Positions 1-7,757 of a stretch of DNA of 53,875 bases are shown piece by piece. The stretch spans positions 1-53,875 of the forward strand of contig NZ_KE387252.1 in assembly GCF_000430785.1 (NCBI RefSeq). Direction: 5' to 3'. The stretch comes from Ectobacillus panaciterrae DSM 19096. Its GTDB lineage: Bacteria; Bacillota; Bacilli; Bacillales; Bacillaceae_G. The translations under genes and the position numbers were made by a program. Position 1 is the first letter of the stretch, and each line of letters opens with the position of its first letter. The notes below the pieces were generated by a model. The model was not told the origin of the DNA, did no database searches, and saw nothing but the letters and a program-made list of their open reading frames with translations.

Positions 1-168
1 GGACGACAGAGCAACGGTCTGGTGCGTCAACCGAAGGTGTCATGACCTCATTAACGTAGCTGGAATTTCTCCTAACTGAGTCTGGTGAACTTACCCCGAA
101 GGGACGAACCTAAAGACTATGTAGCTTCTTTTCAGAAGCCACGATACCTTTAGGTTCGTGGTAGTTCA
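1..168 (+). mobile_element. Right end of an IS200/IS605-family element (gene body lies before the window)
   Basis: Only the 3' end is in view. An exact 11-bp inverted repeat (104-114 with 148-158) encloses a smaller hairpin (124-129 with 134-139), and the segment finishes in GTAGTTCA at about 161-168. The complete tnpB element at 6.2-7.7 kb ends in the same octamer. In this family the right-end hairpin is recognised by the transposase and, in tnpB elements, forms the 3' part of the guide RNA. Bases 1-100 are probably the end of the orf and its non-coding tail. The reading frame is too short to identify. Confidence 0.6.
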
Positions 169-295
169 CTATCGTAATTCATTCCTTCATTCTCCTTTCA
201 ATCCGGTAATTAATATTTACGATATGTAATTTTCATTTTTCCTTATCATAGCAAGGCTTATCATATTTTTCCTTTTTCACGTACTAAAAAATAAC

Positions 296-322
296 AAAAA
301 AAGACGGGGCATCCGTCTTTTT
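296..322 (-). terminator. Intrinsic terminator after the DUF2164 gene
   Basis: AAAGACGG pairs with CCGTCTTT across a 5-nt loop, with A-runs and T-runs on both sides, so it can work in either direction. It touches the stop codon of the minus-strand gene at 321-563. Confidence 0.75.
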
Positions 323-563
323 ATCTCCGTATCGGTTTTTCAAGCGTGTATAAATCTTCCTCAACACCTTGCATTCGTTCTAACACAAGCTGGCGTGCAT
401 CCTTGATTCCCATATTATAAATATACGGAGTCACTTCTTTAATCATATAATCCAGAAAAGCCTCCGCCTCCAAATTGCCGATTTCTTCCCAGTCTTGCTC
501 TCTGAAATATTCTTGAAGCTTCGCGGCAAGCTGCAGTTTATCTTCTCTTGGCAGTTTCATCAT
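321..563 (-). CDS. DUF2164 family protein
   Basis: An 80-residue, charged, helical protein of the DUF2164 family, which has no known function. Family-like features are the PREDKLQLAAKLQEYF start, a LEAEAFLDYMIKEVTPYIYN core and an LYTLEKP end. It has no signal peptide or membrane segment. GGAGG lies 6 nt before the first of two adjacent ATG codons, so the first is used here. It stands alone and ends in a terminator. The family call is from recalled sequence pattern. Confidence 0.7.
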   Translation of the reverse strand: MMKLPREDKLQLAAKLQEYFREQDWEEIGNLEAEAFLDYMIKEVTPYIYNMGIKDARQLVLERMQGVEEDLYTLEKPIRR

Positions 564-609
564 GCATTCCCTCCATTTGCGGACTAGTCAAGCAAACCAT
601 ATTTTCCTC

Positions 610-771
610 TTACATGTTGTAACACATTTGCCCGCAAATAGCTATATTGCTGTGCATTCGTATCAAAAAAGTCTCTTCGCGCAAGGCCGGCAAATCATCG
701 TATGCAATCACGCTAAGAAATTGGGATTCTGTAAAATCATATCGTTTGCCGTTTATTTCATTATAGTAATG
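610..771 (-). pseudogene. Probable small protein remnant (53 open codons, no proper start)
   Basis: Between an in-frame TGA (772-774) and TAA (610-612) the minus strand reads as a protein-like 53-residue stretch containing NGKRYDFTESQFLSVIAYDD and ending ICGQMCYNM. Composition is balanced and unlike random AT-rich sequence. There is no ATG, GTG or TTG near the start and no ribosome binding site. An out-of-frame ATG AAA TAA sits just where a start would be expected, which suggests a small frameshift. I do not recognise the family. It may be a decayed gene or a chance open frame. Confidence 0.3.
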
Positions 772-823
772 TCATTGTGATGCAGAAGTTTTTAAAATGC
801 CACAATACACGATGCTTCCGTTT

Positions 824-1312
824 TTATTCTGTTTCTCCAAGCAAGCGGTCAGATACAATCACACCGTCCTCATCAGCATACACGTAATGATTTGAATGCC
901 ACTGTACACCGCCGAATTCCAGCGTAACATTTTCTTCACCTTTTCCTTCTTTCTTGCTTTTTTTAGGAACGCTTGCCCTTGCTAAAATACCAATCTCGAT
1001 ATCTTTCAGCTCTGCCGTATCTCTCACGCAGCCATTAATGATAATCCCTGCCAGCTTACGGGAAGCCGCGATGGCTGCCAAGTTATCGCCAAGCAATGCA
1101 CAACGAACAGATGCCCCGCCATCCACAACGAGCACTGTCCCAGCCGGTACCGTTTCCAACGCTTTTTTCACAAGCACATTATCATCGAGCACCTTCAGCG
1201 TTACAATCGGTCCTGTAAAAGAAGCCTGCTTTCCGTATGATGTAAAGATAGGTTCGCATACTTGTACGTACGCATCGTATGCGTCGCAAAGATCTGCCGT
1301 CTTTATTGTCAT
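824..1312 (-). CDS. RraA family protein (4-hydroxy-4-methyl-2-oxoglutarate aldolase-like)
   Basis: A full-length 162-residue RraA-type protein. The family holds class II metal-dependent HMG/oxaloacetate aldolases and the E. coli RNase E inhibitor RraA. Bacillales lack RNase E, so an aldolase or oxaloacetate decarboxylase role is more likely. The active-site signature is clear: [11 protein letters not shown] (about 74-84), then [11 protein letters not shown] (about 92-102) with the Arg-Asp pair that binds substrate and metal. A GGGAG ribosome binding site precedes the ATG. Substrate cannot be told from sequence or context. Confidence 0.85.
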   Translation of the reverse strand: MTIKTADLCDAYDAYVQVCEPIFTSYGKQASFTGPIVTLKVLDDNVLVKKALETVPAGTVLVVDGGASVRCALLGDNLAAIAASRKLAGIIINGCVRDTAELKDIEIGILARASVPKKSKKEGKGEENVTLEFGGVQWHSNHYVYADEDGVIVSDRLLGETE

Positions 1313-1427
1313 CTTTTTTCTCTCCCTTACCCCGATATTTCATAATGAAACGTATTCTGTTTTTTTACCTTATCTCCCTGCCAAATCATGAAAAATTTTG
1401 TATACTTATGTTAGGAAGGTGATAAAA

Positions 1428-1898
1428 ATGGCTGGAAAAACAATCGCATGCCGGATGCTGGATGCAAAAAAAATTCGCTACACCCTGCATGAATATGAAT
1501 GGGACGAGAACAACTTGGACGCGCGCCATGTCGCTGAGCAGGTAGGTCTTTCCCTTGAACACGTTTTTAAAACGCTTGTATTAAAAGGAGATAAAACCGG
1601 AGTCATTATGGCTTGCATTCCCTCTCATAAAGAACTGAACCTAAAAGCGCTCGCTTTAGCAAGCGGCAATAAAAAGGTTGAAATGGTGCCGGTAAAGGAC
1701 ATACAAGGTGTGACGGGATACATACGCGGCGGCGTATCCCCGCTTGGCGTAAAAAAACGCTATCCGCTTTACATAGACGAGTCAGCTGACGTACTCAACC
1801 CGATTAGCATTAGTGCCGGAAAACGCGGTCTCCAAATTTTTGTAAAAGGAAGCGATTTAATTGCTGTAGCAGAAGCAGTTCCCTCTTCCCTTACATAA
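1428..1898 (+). CDS. ybaK: YbaK/EbsC-type aminoacyl-tRNA deacylase (Cys-tRNA(Pro) deacylase-like)
   Basis: A 156-residue free-standing editing domain. YbaK proteins hydrolyse Cys-tRNA(Pro) mischarged by prolyl-tRNA synthetase. The core is typical: HVFKTLVLKGDK, then CIPSHKELNLKALA, then GYIRGGVSPLGVKK (the GxxxPxG region) and the SAGKRGLQI segment. The start at 1428 (MAGKTIACRM) is chosen because AGGAAGGTG lies just before it. An upstream in-frame ATG at 1398 lacks such a site. The gene ends in a bidirectional terminator. Confidence 0.88.
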   Translation: MAGKTIACRMLDAKKIRYTLHEYEWDENNLDARHVAEQVGLSLEHVFKTLVLKGDKTGVIMACIPSHKELNLKALALASGNKKVEMVPVKDIQGVTGYIRGGVSPLGVKKRYPLYIDESADVLNPISISAGKRGLQIFVKGSDLIAVAEAVPSSLT

Positions 1899-1928
1899 GA
1901 AAAGATGCTGAATTCCAGCATCTTTTCT
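1899..1928. terminator. Bidirectional intrinsic terminator
   Basis: AAAAGATGCTG and CAGCATCTTTT form an 11-bp stem with a 5-nt loop. It separates the convergent ybaK-like gene (plus) from the ABC exporter operon (minus). Confidence 0.8.
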
Positions 1929-1945
1929 TAGTTAACATAATATTA

Positions 1946-3598
1946 TTATTGTATTTTCCGTAACAAACGTTCTGCTCCCATTTGCATAGCACGGTGAACA
2001 ATCACATTTGCAATGCCATAAAGCAAGAACAACACGACAAACGTGAACCATATTCCCGCATGCAGGAAAAAATGCAGAAGCAGCACAACTCCGACCGTTG
2101 CTCCAGCAATGATGATGTTTAGGAGAAAATTCCAAAGCGGCGTATAGCGGCCTTTGAACATTTTTTGCTCGTTCTCCCAGTGCACATCTGCCGTATGCGC
2201 ATCCCATCTTACACCGATTAAGCTTGTGAGCCACAAACCGTTCAGGCAAAGAATCAACCATAAAATAGTAAATAAAACAGGCGTATTCGCCAGCGCCACA
2301 ATGGCGATCCCAAATGCCAGCAAAATGGAGGCATTGACGAGCCATGATGTAAACACCTTCGCAAACACGATTGTGGATGCCGGAATCGGCAAATACCGAT
2401 TGGCAAACCAGTTACCCCCATCCCTTGAAAAGGAAGTTGTCGCTGTCATGTTAGAGCTAAGCAGGAACATCCCGGCACAAAATCCGACGCCGAGCGCTAA
2501 CCCCAATTGATCAGGACTCTTAAGGGCTCCCTTCAGCCAGCCCATGCTTCCATTTTGCAGAAAAAAGGCAAAGAAAAAGATAACGGGCGTTGTAAATCCT
2601 TGAATGATGCAGTTCAAGAAAAAGGCTGGTGTACGAACGAGAATGCGCAGCTCCTTTTTTACATATGCTGCCCATTTTGAACCTTGCTTCGTCGTCTTCT
2701 CGTATCCGCCTGAGCTGAGCGCCTTTCGCTTAGAGGAGCCGCTCGATAAACCAATTACTCCTTTTAAATAATACTTCTGCGCTGTAAAATAAAAAACACC
2801 AAAAAAAACGAAGGAAATGAGCACGAACAGCAGCAAATAAAGCAATCCTTGCACATGTTCATTCTGCAGCAATGCCAAAGCAGCCAAATATGTACTTGGA
2901 AAATATTTTGTAGCACTCACAAGAAGTGATGATCCATCACCTGTCAGCATGGCAGCCATTCTTTCGGCTGAACCGCCCCTATTATTCCATTGCATAAACA
3001 AATTCAATCCAACAATGAAAACGATGGAGAAAAAACCCATAAACAAGCGGCTGCGGTCTTTGTTTTTTCCGAGGTTCGTAAAGCGCATCAAAATCATCAT
3101 CAATAATGAAACGATAACGAGTGGAATAATCGGGAACAGTAAGTATATACCAAACGAATACAAATAATATGTAATAAACGCGCCGCTGCGGATGCCGTAC
3201 ACGATGATAATGGGAAATAAAAAGAAAGAAGAAAACACATATTGCGTCAGCAAAACCGTAATGAACTTCGCCGTCACGATTTGCGAAGGCTGGAAAGGCA
3301 ACGGCAATAAATTTTCCACATCATCCTCATAGTAAAACACTGTGAGAATCGAAGTAATGCTCATGAGAAACACCCATATGCTTGCGACGGCAAGACCCAT
3401 CCCAAGGAGAACGCCTTGCTGGCCGCTTTGTGCCAACACTTCATACATTCCGTAAGCAATCATTCCGAAAAAACTGAATCCTACAAATAAAAGCATCAGC
3501 CAAGAAAACAAATATAAGGCAATTTTCCCTTTGCTTTGAAATAACTCAGAGTAGTTCGTTTTCAGCAATACCTTTGTAAGCAGCCATATTTTACGCAT
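1946..3598 (-). CDS. ABC exporter membrane subunit (ABC-2 type, 550 aa)
   Basis: A polytopic membrane protein with about ten to twelve hydrophobic segments in two halves, joined by a soluble stretch around residues 285-320 (SSKRKALSSGGYEKTTKQGS). Near the N-terminus FYYEDDVENLLPLPFQPSQI resembles the cytoplasmic loop found in Bacillus ABC-2 permeases paired with an ABCA/CcmA-like ATPase. Its start overlaps the end of the ATPase gene by 8 bp, so the two are translationally coupled. The likely role is export of a lipid, peptide or drug. The substrate is unknown. Confidence 0.8.
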   Translation of the reverse strand: MRKIWLLTKVLLKTNYSELFQSKGKIALYLFSWLMLLFVGFSFFGMIAYGMYEVLAQSGQQGVLLGMGLAVASIWVFLMSITSILTVFYYEDDVENLLPLPFQPSQIVTAKFITVLLTQYVFSSFFLFPIIIVYGIRSGAFITYYLYSFGIYLLFPIIPLVIVSLLMMILMRFTNLGKNKDRSRLFMGFFSIVFIVGLNLFMQWNNRGGSAERMAAMLTGDGSSLLVSATKYFPSTYLAALALLQNEHVQGLLYLLLFVLISFVFFGVFYFTAQKYYLKGVIGLSSGSSKRKALSSGGYEKTTKQGSKWAAYVKKELRILVRTPAFFLNCIIQGFTTPVIFFFAFFLQNGSMGWLKGALKSPDQLGLALGVGFCAGMFLLSSNMTATTSFSRDGGNWFANRYLPIPASTIVFAKVFTSWLVNASILLAFGIAIVALANTPVLFTILWLILCLNGLWLTSLIGVRWDAHTADVHWENEQKMFKGRYTPLWNFLLNIIIAGATVGVVLLLHFFLHAGIWFTFVVLFLLYGIANVIVHRAMQMGAERLLRKIQ

Positions 3599-4316
3599 TG
3601 TCCGTCATCTCCAGGAACATTTTCTCCAGCGACTCATCAGACTTGAAGTGCTCGCGCATTTCTTGTAAATTGCCGCAAAATTGCAGATGGCCTTTATTGA
3701 TGATGCCAACCCTGTCACATAGCTTTTCCGCCACCTCAAGCACGTGCGTCGAGAAAAAGACTGTCTTCCCTTTATCTGCATGCTCCCGCATCATTTGCTT
3801 TAAAAGAAAAGCGGATTTCGGGTCAAGCCCAGTGAGCGGTTCGTCTAAAATCCACACTTCCGGCTCATGAAGCAACACACCGATCATAATAATTTTTTGG
3901 CGCATGCCGTGTGAATAACTTTGAATTTGATCATTCAGCACGCCATATAAATCAAAGCGTTCTGCTAAAGCTCGAATTCGTTCCTGCCGGATGCTGCTTG
4001 GCACTTCATACATATCGCCCATAAAGTTCAAATATTCGATTCCTTTTAACCGAAGAAACATATCTGGACTGTCGGGCACATAGCCGAATATTTTCTTCAC
4101 TTCCAGCGGCTGCTTCTCTATATTCATTCCATTGATTAAAATGCTGCCGCTGTCCACGCTGTGAATGCCTGTCATCATTTTGATAGTCGTCGATTTTCCC
4201 GCTCCGTTCGGACCGAGAAAGCCGAAAATTTCGCCGTTCGGGATTGTAAGATTCAAGTTCTTGACTGCAAATGTAGCGTCATTATAGCTTTTTGAAACGT
4301 CCAAAATTTCAATCAT
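3591..4316 (-). CDS. ABC exporter ATP-binding protein
   Basis: A 241-residue single-domain ABC ATPase of the CcmA/drug-export type. Walker A GPNGAGKST is near residue 35, the signature is SYSHGMRQK (the usual LSGGQ is replaced by YSHGM, common in this subfamily), Walker B is VWILDEPLTGLD, and the H-loop is FFSTHVLEV. It is first in a two-gene operon with the 550-aa permease. The operon end is marked by the terminator at 1899-1928. Confidence 0.88.
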   Translation of the reverse strand: MIEILDVSKSYNDATFAVKNLNLTIPNGEIFGFLGPNGAGKSTTIKMMTGIHSVDSGSILINGMNIEKQPLEVKKIFGYVPDSPDMFLRLKGIEYLNFMGDMYEVPSSIRQERIRALAERFDLYGVLNDQIQSYSHGMRQKIIMIGVLLHEPEVWILDEPLTGLDPKSAFLLKQMMREHADKGKTVFFSTHVLEVAEKLCDRVGIINKGHLQFCGNLQEMREHFKSDESLEKMFLEMTDNA

Positions 4317-4421
4317 GACTTTTGCCCTTCCCTTCTATCGGTCTATGTATCTAGTGTAATACAGACAGGAAAAAAATGTAATCCTTTTTCCGTAAACTGA
4401 TTTTCCTGTAAGATATTTGCA

Positions 4422-4610
4422 GATATATGAGTGAATGATAATTTCGACATGTCCATGTGCTATGTGCAACCAAAAGAGAATATGATATGCTGCTTCTCTC
4501 TCCCTGCATGGGCCACGAAAAGGGTTTGACCGCTTCTACGCTTAGTCAGATGCTCTCTCCCACCTAAAAGAACCGTTTTTTTGTCGATTTTTTTAGTTGC
4601 ATTTATATAC
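4422..4610. repeat. Structured intergenic repeat, copy A
   Basis: This 189-bp segment matches 34083-34269. The first ~55 bp (ATATATGAGTGAAT through GTGCAACCAAAAG) are nearly identical, followed by similar hairpin-forming blocks and a run of seven Ts at 4576-4582. Its outer ends are imperfect inverted repeats (GATATATGAGTGAAT against the complement of TTGCATTTATATAC). It lies between two minus-strand transcription units, fills most of the 4317-4701 gap, and has no ORF. It is either a MITE-like element or a non-coding RNA family. Confidence 0.6.
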
Positions 4611-4671
4611 ATCATATAAGCAGGCAGTTCCATAGAGATTATCGGCTTCGGATATAGAGTTTAATGCACTG

Positions 4672-4702
4672 AAAAAGGGACTGATTTTACTCAATCCCTT
4701 TT
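4672..4702 (-). terminator. Intrinsic terminator overlapping a stop codon
   Basis: AAAAGGGA and TCCCTTTT pair across a 14-nt loop. The stop codon of the minus-strand gene at 4702-4905 begins at the edge of the stem. Confidence 0.65.
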
Positions 4703-4905
4703 CATGTTTCTTCAAAAAACTCCCGAAGCTGTTTGGAGTTCTTGTCGCTGTTATTTTGATAGTACGGATTGTCCTCCGTCGCGTTTTTAGGATCCAAGTT
4801 CGTTTTAATCACAAGTGTCGGCTGATTGGATGGCTCTGCAATCATTCTGTCTTCTAATTCATGAAAGTCAGGCATTTTCTCGTTTCCTGGTTTTTTCGGC
4901 TCCAT
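4702..4905 (-). CDS. Small hydrophilic protein of unknown function (67 aa)
   Basis: Encodes a 67-residue, strongly charged, probably disordered protein beginning MEPKKPGNEKMPDFHELEDR and ending QLREFFEET. A longer in-frame reading to 5034 exists, but ACAGGAGGTG sits just before the ATG at 4905, which decides the start. No cysteines, signal peptide or membrane segment. I do not recognise the family. It lies upstream of a terminator and after the DUF3889 gene on the same strand, so the two may be co-transcribed. Confidence 0.6.
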   Translation of the reverse strand: MEPKKPGNEKMPDFHELEDRMIAEPSNQPTLVIKTNLDPKNATEDNPYYQNNSDKNSKQLREFFEET

Positions 4906-4957
4906 TGCTGCACCTCCTGTCGTTAGCTTGCTTATATGACGAAAAACTATGCGTTTA

Positions 4958-5299
4958 TCATATCGGTGATTCTTTAAAGGTAATTTGAATAATATTTTCT
5001 CCCGGCAAATCAAATTCAATATCGACAAACACACCGAATTCTCTTTCGTTTTGTCTCAGCCATAATTTAAATTTTTCAACTGCAACTCCGGACGATTTCT
5101 TTTCTCTTCCTACATACAAATAATCAATAACATCAGCTTGCGGGTATTTTTCTTTTGTTTTTAAGACAGCCAGTTTCCCCCATTTTGCGTATGCGGGATC
5201 TCCCCGTTCGATTCGTATCGCATGAGCGGTTTGCGTTGCAGGCATGGACAGAGGAAAACTGGTTGCAAAAATAACAAAAGCAATCATACAGCGTTTCAT
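4958..5299 (-). CDS. Secreted DUF3889 family protein
   Basis: A 113-residue protein with a signal peptide (MKRCMIAFVIFATSFPLSM, probable cleavage after THE-like site TAHA) and a DUF3889 domain, typical of Bacillus YqzG-like proteins. Family features are DPAYAKWGKLAVLKTKEKYP, ADVIDYLYVGREKK, KFKLWLRQNEREFGVFV and a final ITF motif. The start at 5299 begins the signal peptide directly; an ATG six codons upstream is possible. Function is unknown; secreted or surface-bound by inference. Confidence 0.75.
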   Translation of the reverse strand: MKRCMIAFVIFATSFPLSMPATQTAHAIRIERGDPAYAKWGKLAVLKTKEKYPQADVIDYLYVGREKKSSGVAVEKFKLWLRQNEREFGVFVDIEFDLPGENIIQITFKESPI

Positions 5300-5424
5300 A
5301 ACAATCCCTTCTTGCATTTTTTCTTATTGTATGACTTACAGCTATTACTATCCGCAAAAAATACACAAATCACACTTTCATAATTTTTAACAATTTGGGT
5401 ATATTATCCACGAGGTGATAATAT

Positions 5425-5856
5425 ATGAAAAAAACTATTTTTCTATTGCTTCTATTCTTGTCTCTTACGTCTGGCGCAATGGCACAAACTTCTTCCAATG
5501 TCGAAATTTTTGATGTAAACAAAGGACGCATTATGAAAAAAATTCCGGCAAACGAAGGCATACAAAAAGAAGCAAGCAGCTACTTAAAAGAAATTACTGC
5601 TGTATACAACAAACTCAGCCCGCTTCCAAACGAAGGCTATATGATTAAAATTCCGTTAGAACCGGCTTTCAGGATGCAAAATCAGTGGCTGTATAGTGTC
5701 GTTGATGAAGTAATTGTGATTTATAACGGACACGAAAAGCCTTACCTTATGGTGCTTGATGACGAAAACAGTCCGTATTTTTTTACGTTTAACAAAGATA
5801 CAAACACATTGTTAAAACAGCTAAAATTCCAGCCAAAAGCTTTTCATAAAAAGTGA
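5425..5856 (+). CDS. Secreted protein of unknown function (143 aa)
   Basis: Starts with a clear signal peptide (MKKTIFLLLLFLSLTSGAMA, cleavage after AMA). The mature part holds FDVNKGRIMKKIPANEGIQ, then IPLEPAFRMQNQWLYS, VVDEVIVIYNGHEKPYL and DDENSPYFFTFNK, a pattern of small beta-rich Bacillales secreted proteins. GAGGTGATAAT precedes the ATG. It is divergent from the DUF3889 gene with about 125 bp between, and its stop codon lies inside a hairpin shared with the convergent gene at 5877-6065. Function unknown. Confidence 0.7.
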   Translation: MKKTIFLLLLFLSLTSGAMAQTSSNVEIFDVNKGRIMKKIPANEGIQKEASSYLKEITAVYNKLSPLPNEGYMIKIPLEPAFRMQNQWLYSVVDEVIVIYNGHEKPYLMVLDDENSPYFFTFNKDTNTLLKQLKFQPKAFHKK

Positions 5857-5880
5857 AGGATGGCCGTGGCCATCCTTCAC
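5853..5880. terminator. Shared terminator hairpin between convergent genes
   Basis: GTGAAGGATGGCC and GGCCATCCTTCAC form a perfect 13-bp stem with a 2-nt centre. The T-run is on the minus-strand side, so it best serves the gene at 5877-6065, and it includes both stop codons. Confidence 0.75.
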
Positions 5881-6065
5881 TCTGCTGTATAGTTGCGGAC
5901 ATGCTTCGTGTCTTCTACAGGTGCTTCCAAAGGCTGCTCCGTTACGCCATACATGATTTCATCGTACGGTGTATATGTGTTAGAAGGCAACTTTTTATTT
6001 CGGGACAGCTTGAAAAAAGTAAAACCAATGAGCAGAACGATAAAAACAATAAGACCCGTTACCAT
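5877..6065 (-). CDS. Small single-pass membrane protein (62 aa, DUF3951-like)
   Basis: Residues 2-19 (VTGLIVFIVLLIGFTFFK) form one membrane segment, followed by a basic stretch and a PSNTYTPYDEIMYG motif seen in DUF3951-type Bacillus proteins. The acidic tail ends HVRNYTAE. GGAGG lies upstream of the ATG. The family assignment rests on that motif and is tentative. Function unknown. Confidence 0.6.
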   Translation of the reverse strand: MVTGLIVFIVLLIGFTFFKLSRNKKLPSNTYTPYDEIMYGVTEQPLEAPVEDTKHVRNYTAE

Positions 6066-6254
6066 GGTTTACCTCCTGCAAAGAATGTTACTCTTGTTAT
6101 ATGATATGTACGCTTTTCTTTGATTAGTCTAGTAAACTGGTCTGCAAACCCTATTCCTTCTAAAATTTATTTTATCTTTTGTAGGCGAGAAGACCTCATC
6201 CTCAAGGAATGGGAAGGGCGCAGCCCAATGAGTAGGGTGGGGATGAATCGCCTT

Positions 6255-6291
6255 CGGACAAGGGATGGCTATATGCCATCCCGATTGTCCG
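6255..6291. repeat. Left-end hairpin of the IS605-type element
   Basis: CGGACAA-GGGATGGC pairs with GCCATCCC-GA-TTGTCCG, a 15-bp stem with a 2-nt bulge and 5-nt loop. It overlaps the last codons of the divergent small ORF (6269-6454), so it may serve both as a transposon-end structure and as that ORF's 3' hairpin. Confidence 0.7.
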
Positions 6292-6454
6292 ACTGCTCGA
6301 GTGCGATCTGCAGAAGATACAGTATCATTTGTGCACGAGTGTCAAACTCCTTCTGTTCTTTGTAGAAATCCAACCTTTCCAATCGTGTGTTTGTAACGAA
6401 CGGAACATTCGTTTGTTTTTTCTTCAATCTCCCTTTTTCTTCCAATATATACAT
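6269..6454 (-). CDS. Small divergent ORF inside the IS605-type element (61 aa)
   Basis: A charged 61-residue protein: basic N-terminus (MYILEEKGRLKKKQTN), central VTNTRLERLDFYKEQKEF, and a hydrophobic-helix region QMILYLLQIALEQ. It starts only 38 bp from tnpB on the opposite strand, so the two would share a divergent promoter region. AGGT lies 8 nt before its ATG, a weak ribosome binding site. I do not recognise a named family. A regulator or accessory of tnpB or the guide RNA is a guess from position only. Confidence 0.5.
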   Translation of the reverse strand: MYILEEKGRLKKKQTNVPFVTNTRLERLDFYKEQKEFDTRAQMILYLLQIALEQSDNRDGI

Positions 6455-6491
6455 GTTATACTACCTATATGGAAAAAGGAGGTGAAGTACC

Positions 6492-7613
6492 ATGTTAGTC
6501 AACAAGGCATACAAGTTCCGTATCTACCCCAACAAAGAACAATCCACCCTCATCAATAAAACAATTGGCTGCAGCCGCTTTGTATTCAATCGCTTCCTTA
6601 CCCTATGGAATGATGCCTATAAGGCAACAGGTGAAGGTTTAACCTACAATTCTTGCTCAAAACAACTCACAGCGCTTAAAAAAGAAGTGCCATGGCTGAA
6701 AGAAGTAGACAGCATTGCCTTGCAATCTTCCCTCAAGAACCTTGACGATGCGTTCAAACGCTTTTTCAAAAAACAAAATGACGCGCCGCGCTTCAAAAGT
6801 AAACGAAACAAAGTCCAATCCTATACCACAAAGCATACAAATGGAAACATTGCAGTAGAGGGCAATTACATCAAGCTCCCTAAGCTGGGCCTTGTTCATT
6901 TTGCCAAAAGCCGTGAAGTGGAAGGCCGTATTCTAAGCGCCACAGTAAGACGAAATCCATCTGGCAAATATTTTGTATCCCTATTGGCAGAAGTAGAGGT
7001 ACAACCTAAACAGAAAATGGGATCAAGCGTTGGCATTGACTTAGGAATCAAGGACTTTGCCATTTTAAGTACAGGAGAAGTATTCTCGAATCCAAAGTGG
7101 TTTCGTACGCTGGAAGCCAAATTAACGAAAGCCCAGCGTGTTCTGTCCAGACGCACCAAAGGTTCTGCCAATTGGAATAAACAACGCATCAAAGTTGCGC
7201 GTATTCATGAACGTATTGTGAATGCCAGAACAGACTACTTGCAAAAAATCTCTACCTATGTGGTCGAAAACCATGACCTCATCGGGATAGAAGATTTGCA
7301 GGTGTCGAACATGCTGAAGAACGGCAAGCTTGCAAAAGCCATCAGTGAAGTAAGCTGGTCGCAATTCCGCACAATGTTGGCATACAAAGCCAAATGGTAC
7401 GGCAAGCAAATCGTCGCTGTGTCCAAGACATTTGCAAGCAGCCAGCTCTGCTCCCGTTGCGGCTACAAACATAAAGACGTGAAGAATCTCAATTTGCGTA
7501 AGTGGACATGCCCCTCTTGCGAAACCCATCACGATCGAGATTTGAACGCAGGACAGAATCTTAGAAACGAAGCGATTCGTCTCTCAACCGTCGGAGCGAC
7601 GGGGGTAGCCTAA
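6492..7613 (+). CDS. tnpB: TnpB RNA-guided endonuclease of an IS605-type element
   Basis: A complete 373-residue TnpB. The N-terminal wedge/REC part begins [12 protein letters not shown]. The RuvC motifs are intact: [13 protein letters not shown] (catalytic D183), [12 protein letters not shown] (E267), and [11 protein letters not shown] (D350). A CxxC...CxxC zinc ribbon lies at C320/C323 and C340/C343. TnpB proteins cut DNA at a target-adjacent motif guided by a right-end RNA, which helps retention of the transposon. AAGGAGGTG precedes the ATG. All catalytic residues are present, so it should be active. Confidence 0.93.
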   Translation: MLVNKAYKFRIYPNKEQSTLINKTIGCSRFVFNRFLTLWNDAYKATGEGLTYNSCSKQLTALKKEVPWLKEVDSIALQSSLKNLDDAFKRFFKKQNDAPRFKSKRNKVQSYTTKHTNGNIAVEGNYIKLPKLGLVHFAKSREVEGRILSATVRRNPSGKYFVSLLAEVEVQPKQKMGSSVGIDLGIKDFAILSTGEVFSNPKWFRTLEAKLTKAQRVLSRRTKGSANWNKQRIKVARIHERIVNARTDYLQKISTYVVENHDLIGIEDLQVSNMLKNGKLAKAISEVSWSQFRTMLAYKAKWYGKQIVAVSKTFASSQLCSRCGYKHKDVKNLNLRKWTCPSCETHHDRDLNAGQNLRNEAIRLSTVGATGVA

Positions 7614-7693
7614 TGCATAACTAGCCGATAGGTTGGTGTTCTTAGGAATCCCCCACTTCAAGGAGCGTTAGCGAGTAAGTGGTGGGTAGTTCA
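7560..7693 (+). ncRNA. Probable TnpB guide RNA (omega/reRNA) scaffold at the element's right end
   Basis: In TnpB systems the guide scaffold overlaps the end of tnpB and the right end, and the guide itself is the flanking DNA after the last transposon base. Here the tail holds the stem 7650-7658/7677-7686 (CCCCCACTT with AAGTGGTGGG) and ends in GTAGTTCA. The guide would then begin near 7694. This is placement by family knowledge; the 5' end is not visible. Confidence 0.4.
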
Positions 7694-7719
7694 AAATGGC
7701 TGCTATATGCAAACTAATC

Positions 7720-7747
7720 AAAAAGCCGATTGTTTTTGCAACCGGCC
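7720..7747 (-). terminator. Terminator of the lysP-gabT-aldehyde dehydrogenase operon
   Basis: On the minus strand GCCGGTTG and CAATCGGC pair around a 6-nt loop and are followed by TTTTTG. It lies about 10 bp after the dehydrogenase stop codon. Confidence 0.75.
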
Positions 7748-7757
7748 CATGCTTCTA

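Larger units (their letters stand above)
6164..7693 (+). mobile_element. IS200/IS605-family element with tnpB only (IS1341-type)
   Basis: The left end (about 6164-6300) carries the GTAGGCGAGAAGACC-type sequence and hairpins. The right end has a stem 7650-7658 with 7677-7686 and ends in GTAGTTCA near 7693. Inside are tnpB and a small divergent ORF. There is no tnpA, so movement would need a Y1 transposase acting in trans. The exact left cleavage site and target-adjacent motif cannot be fixed from one copy. It sits between genes without breaking one. Confidence 0.8.

Noticed and set aside
3598-3870. Plus-strand ORF over the ABC ATPase
   Set aside because: Shadow frame of the real gene on the other strand.
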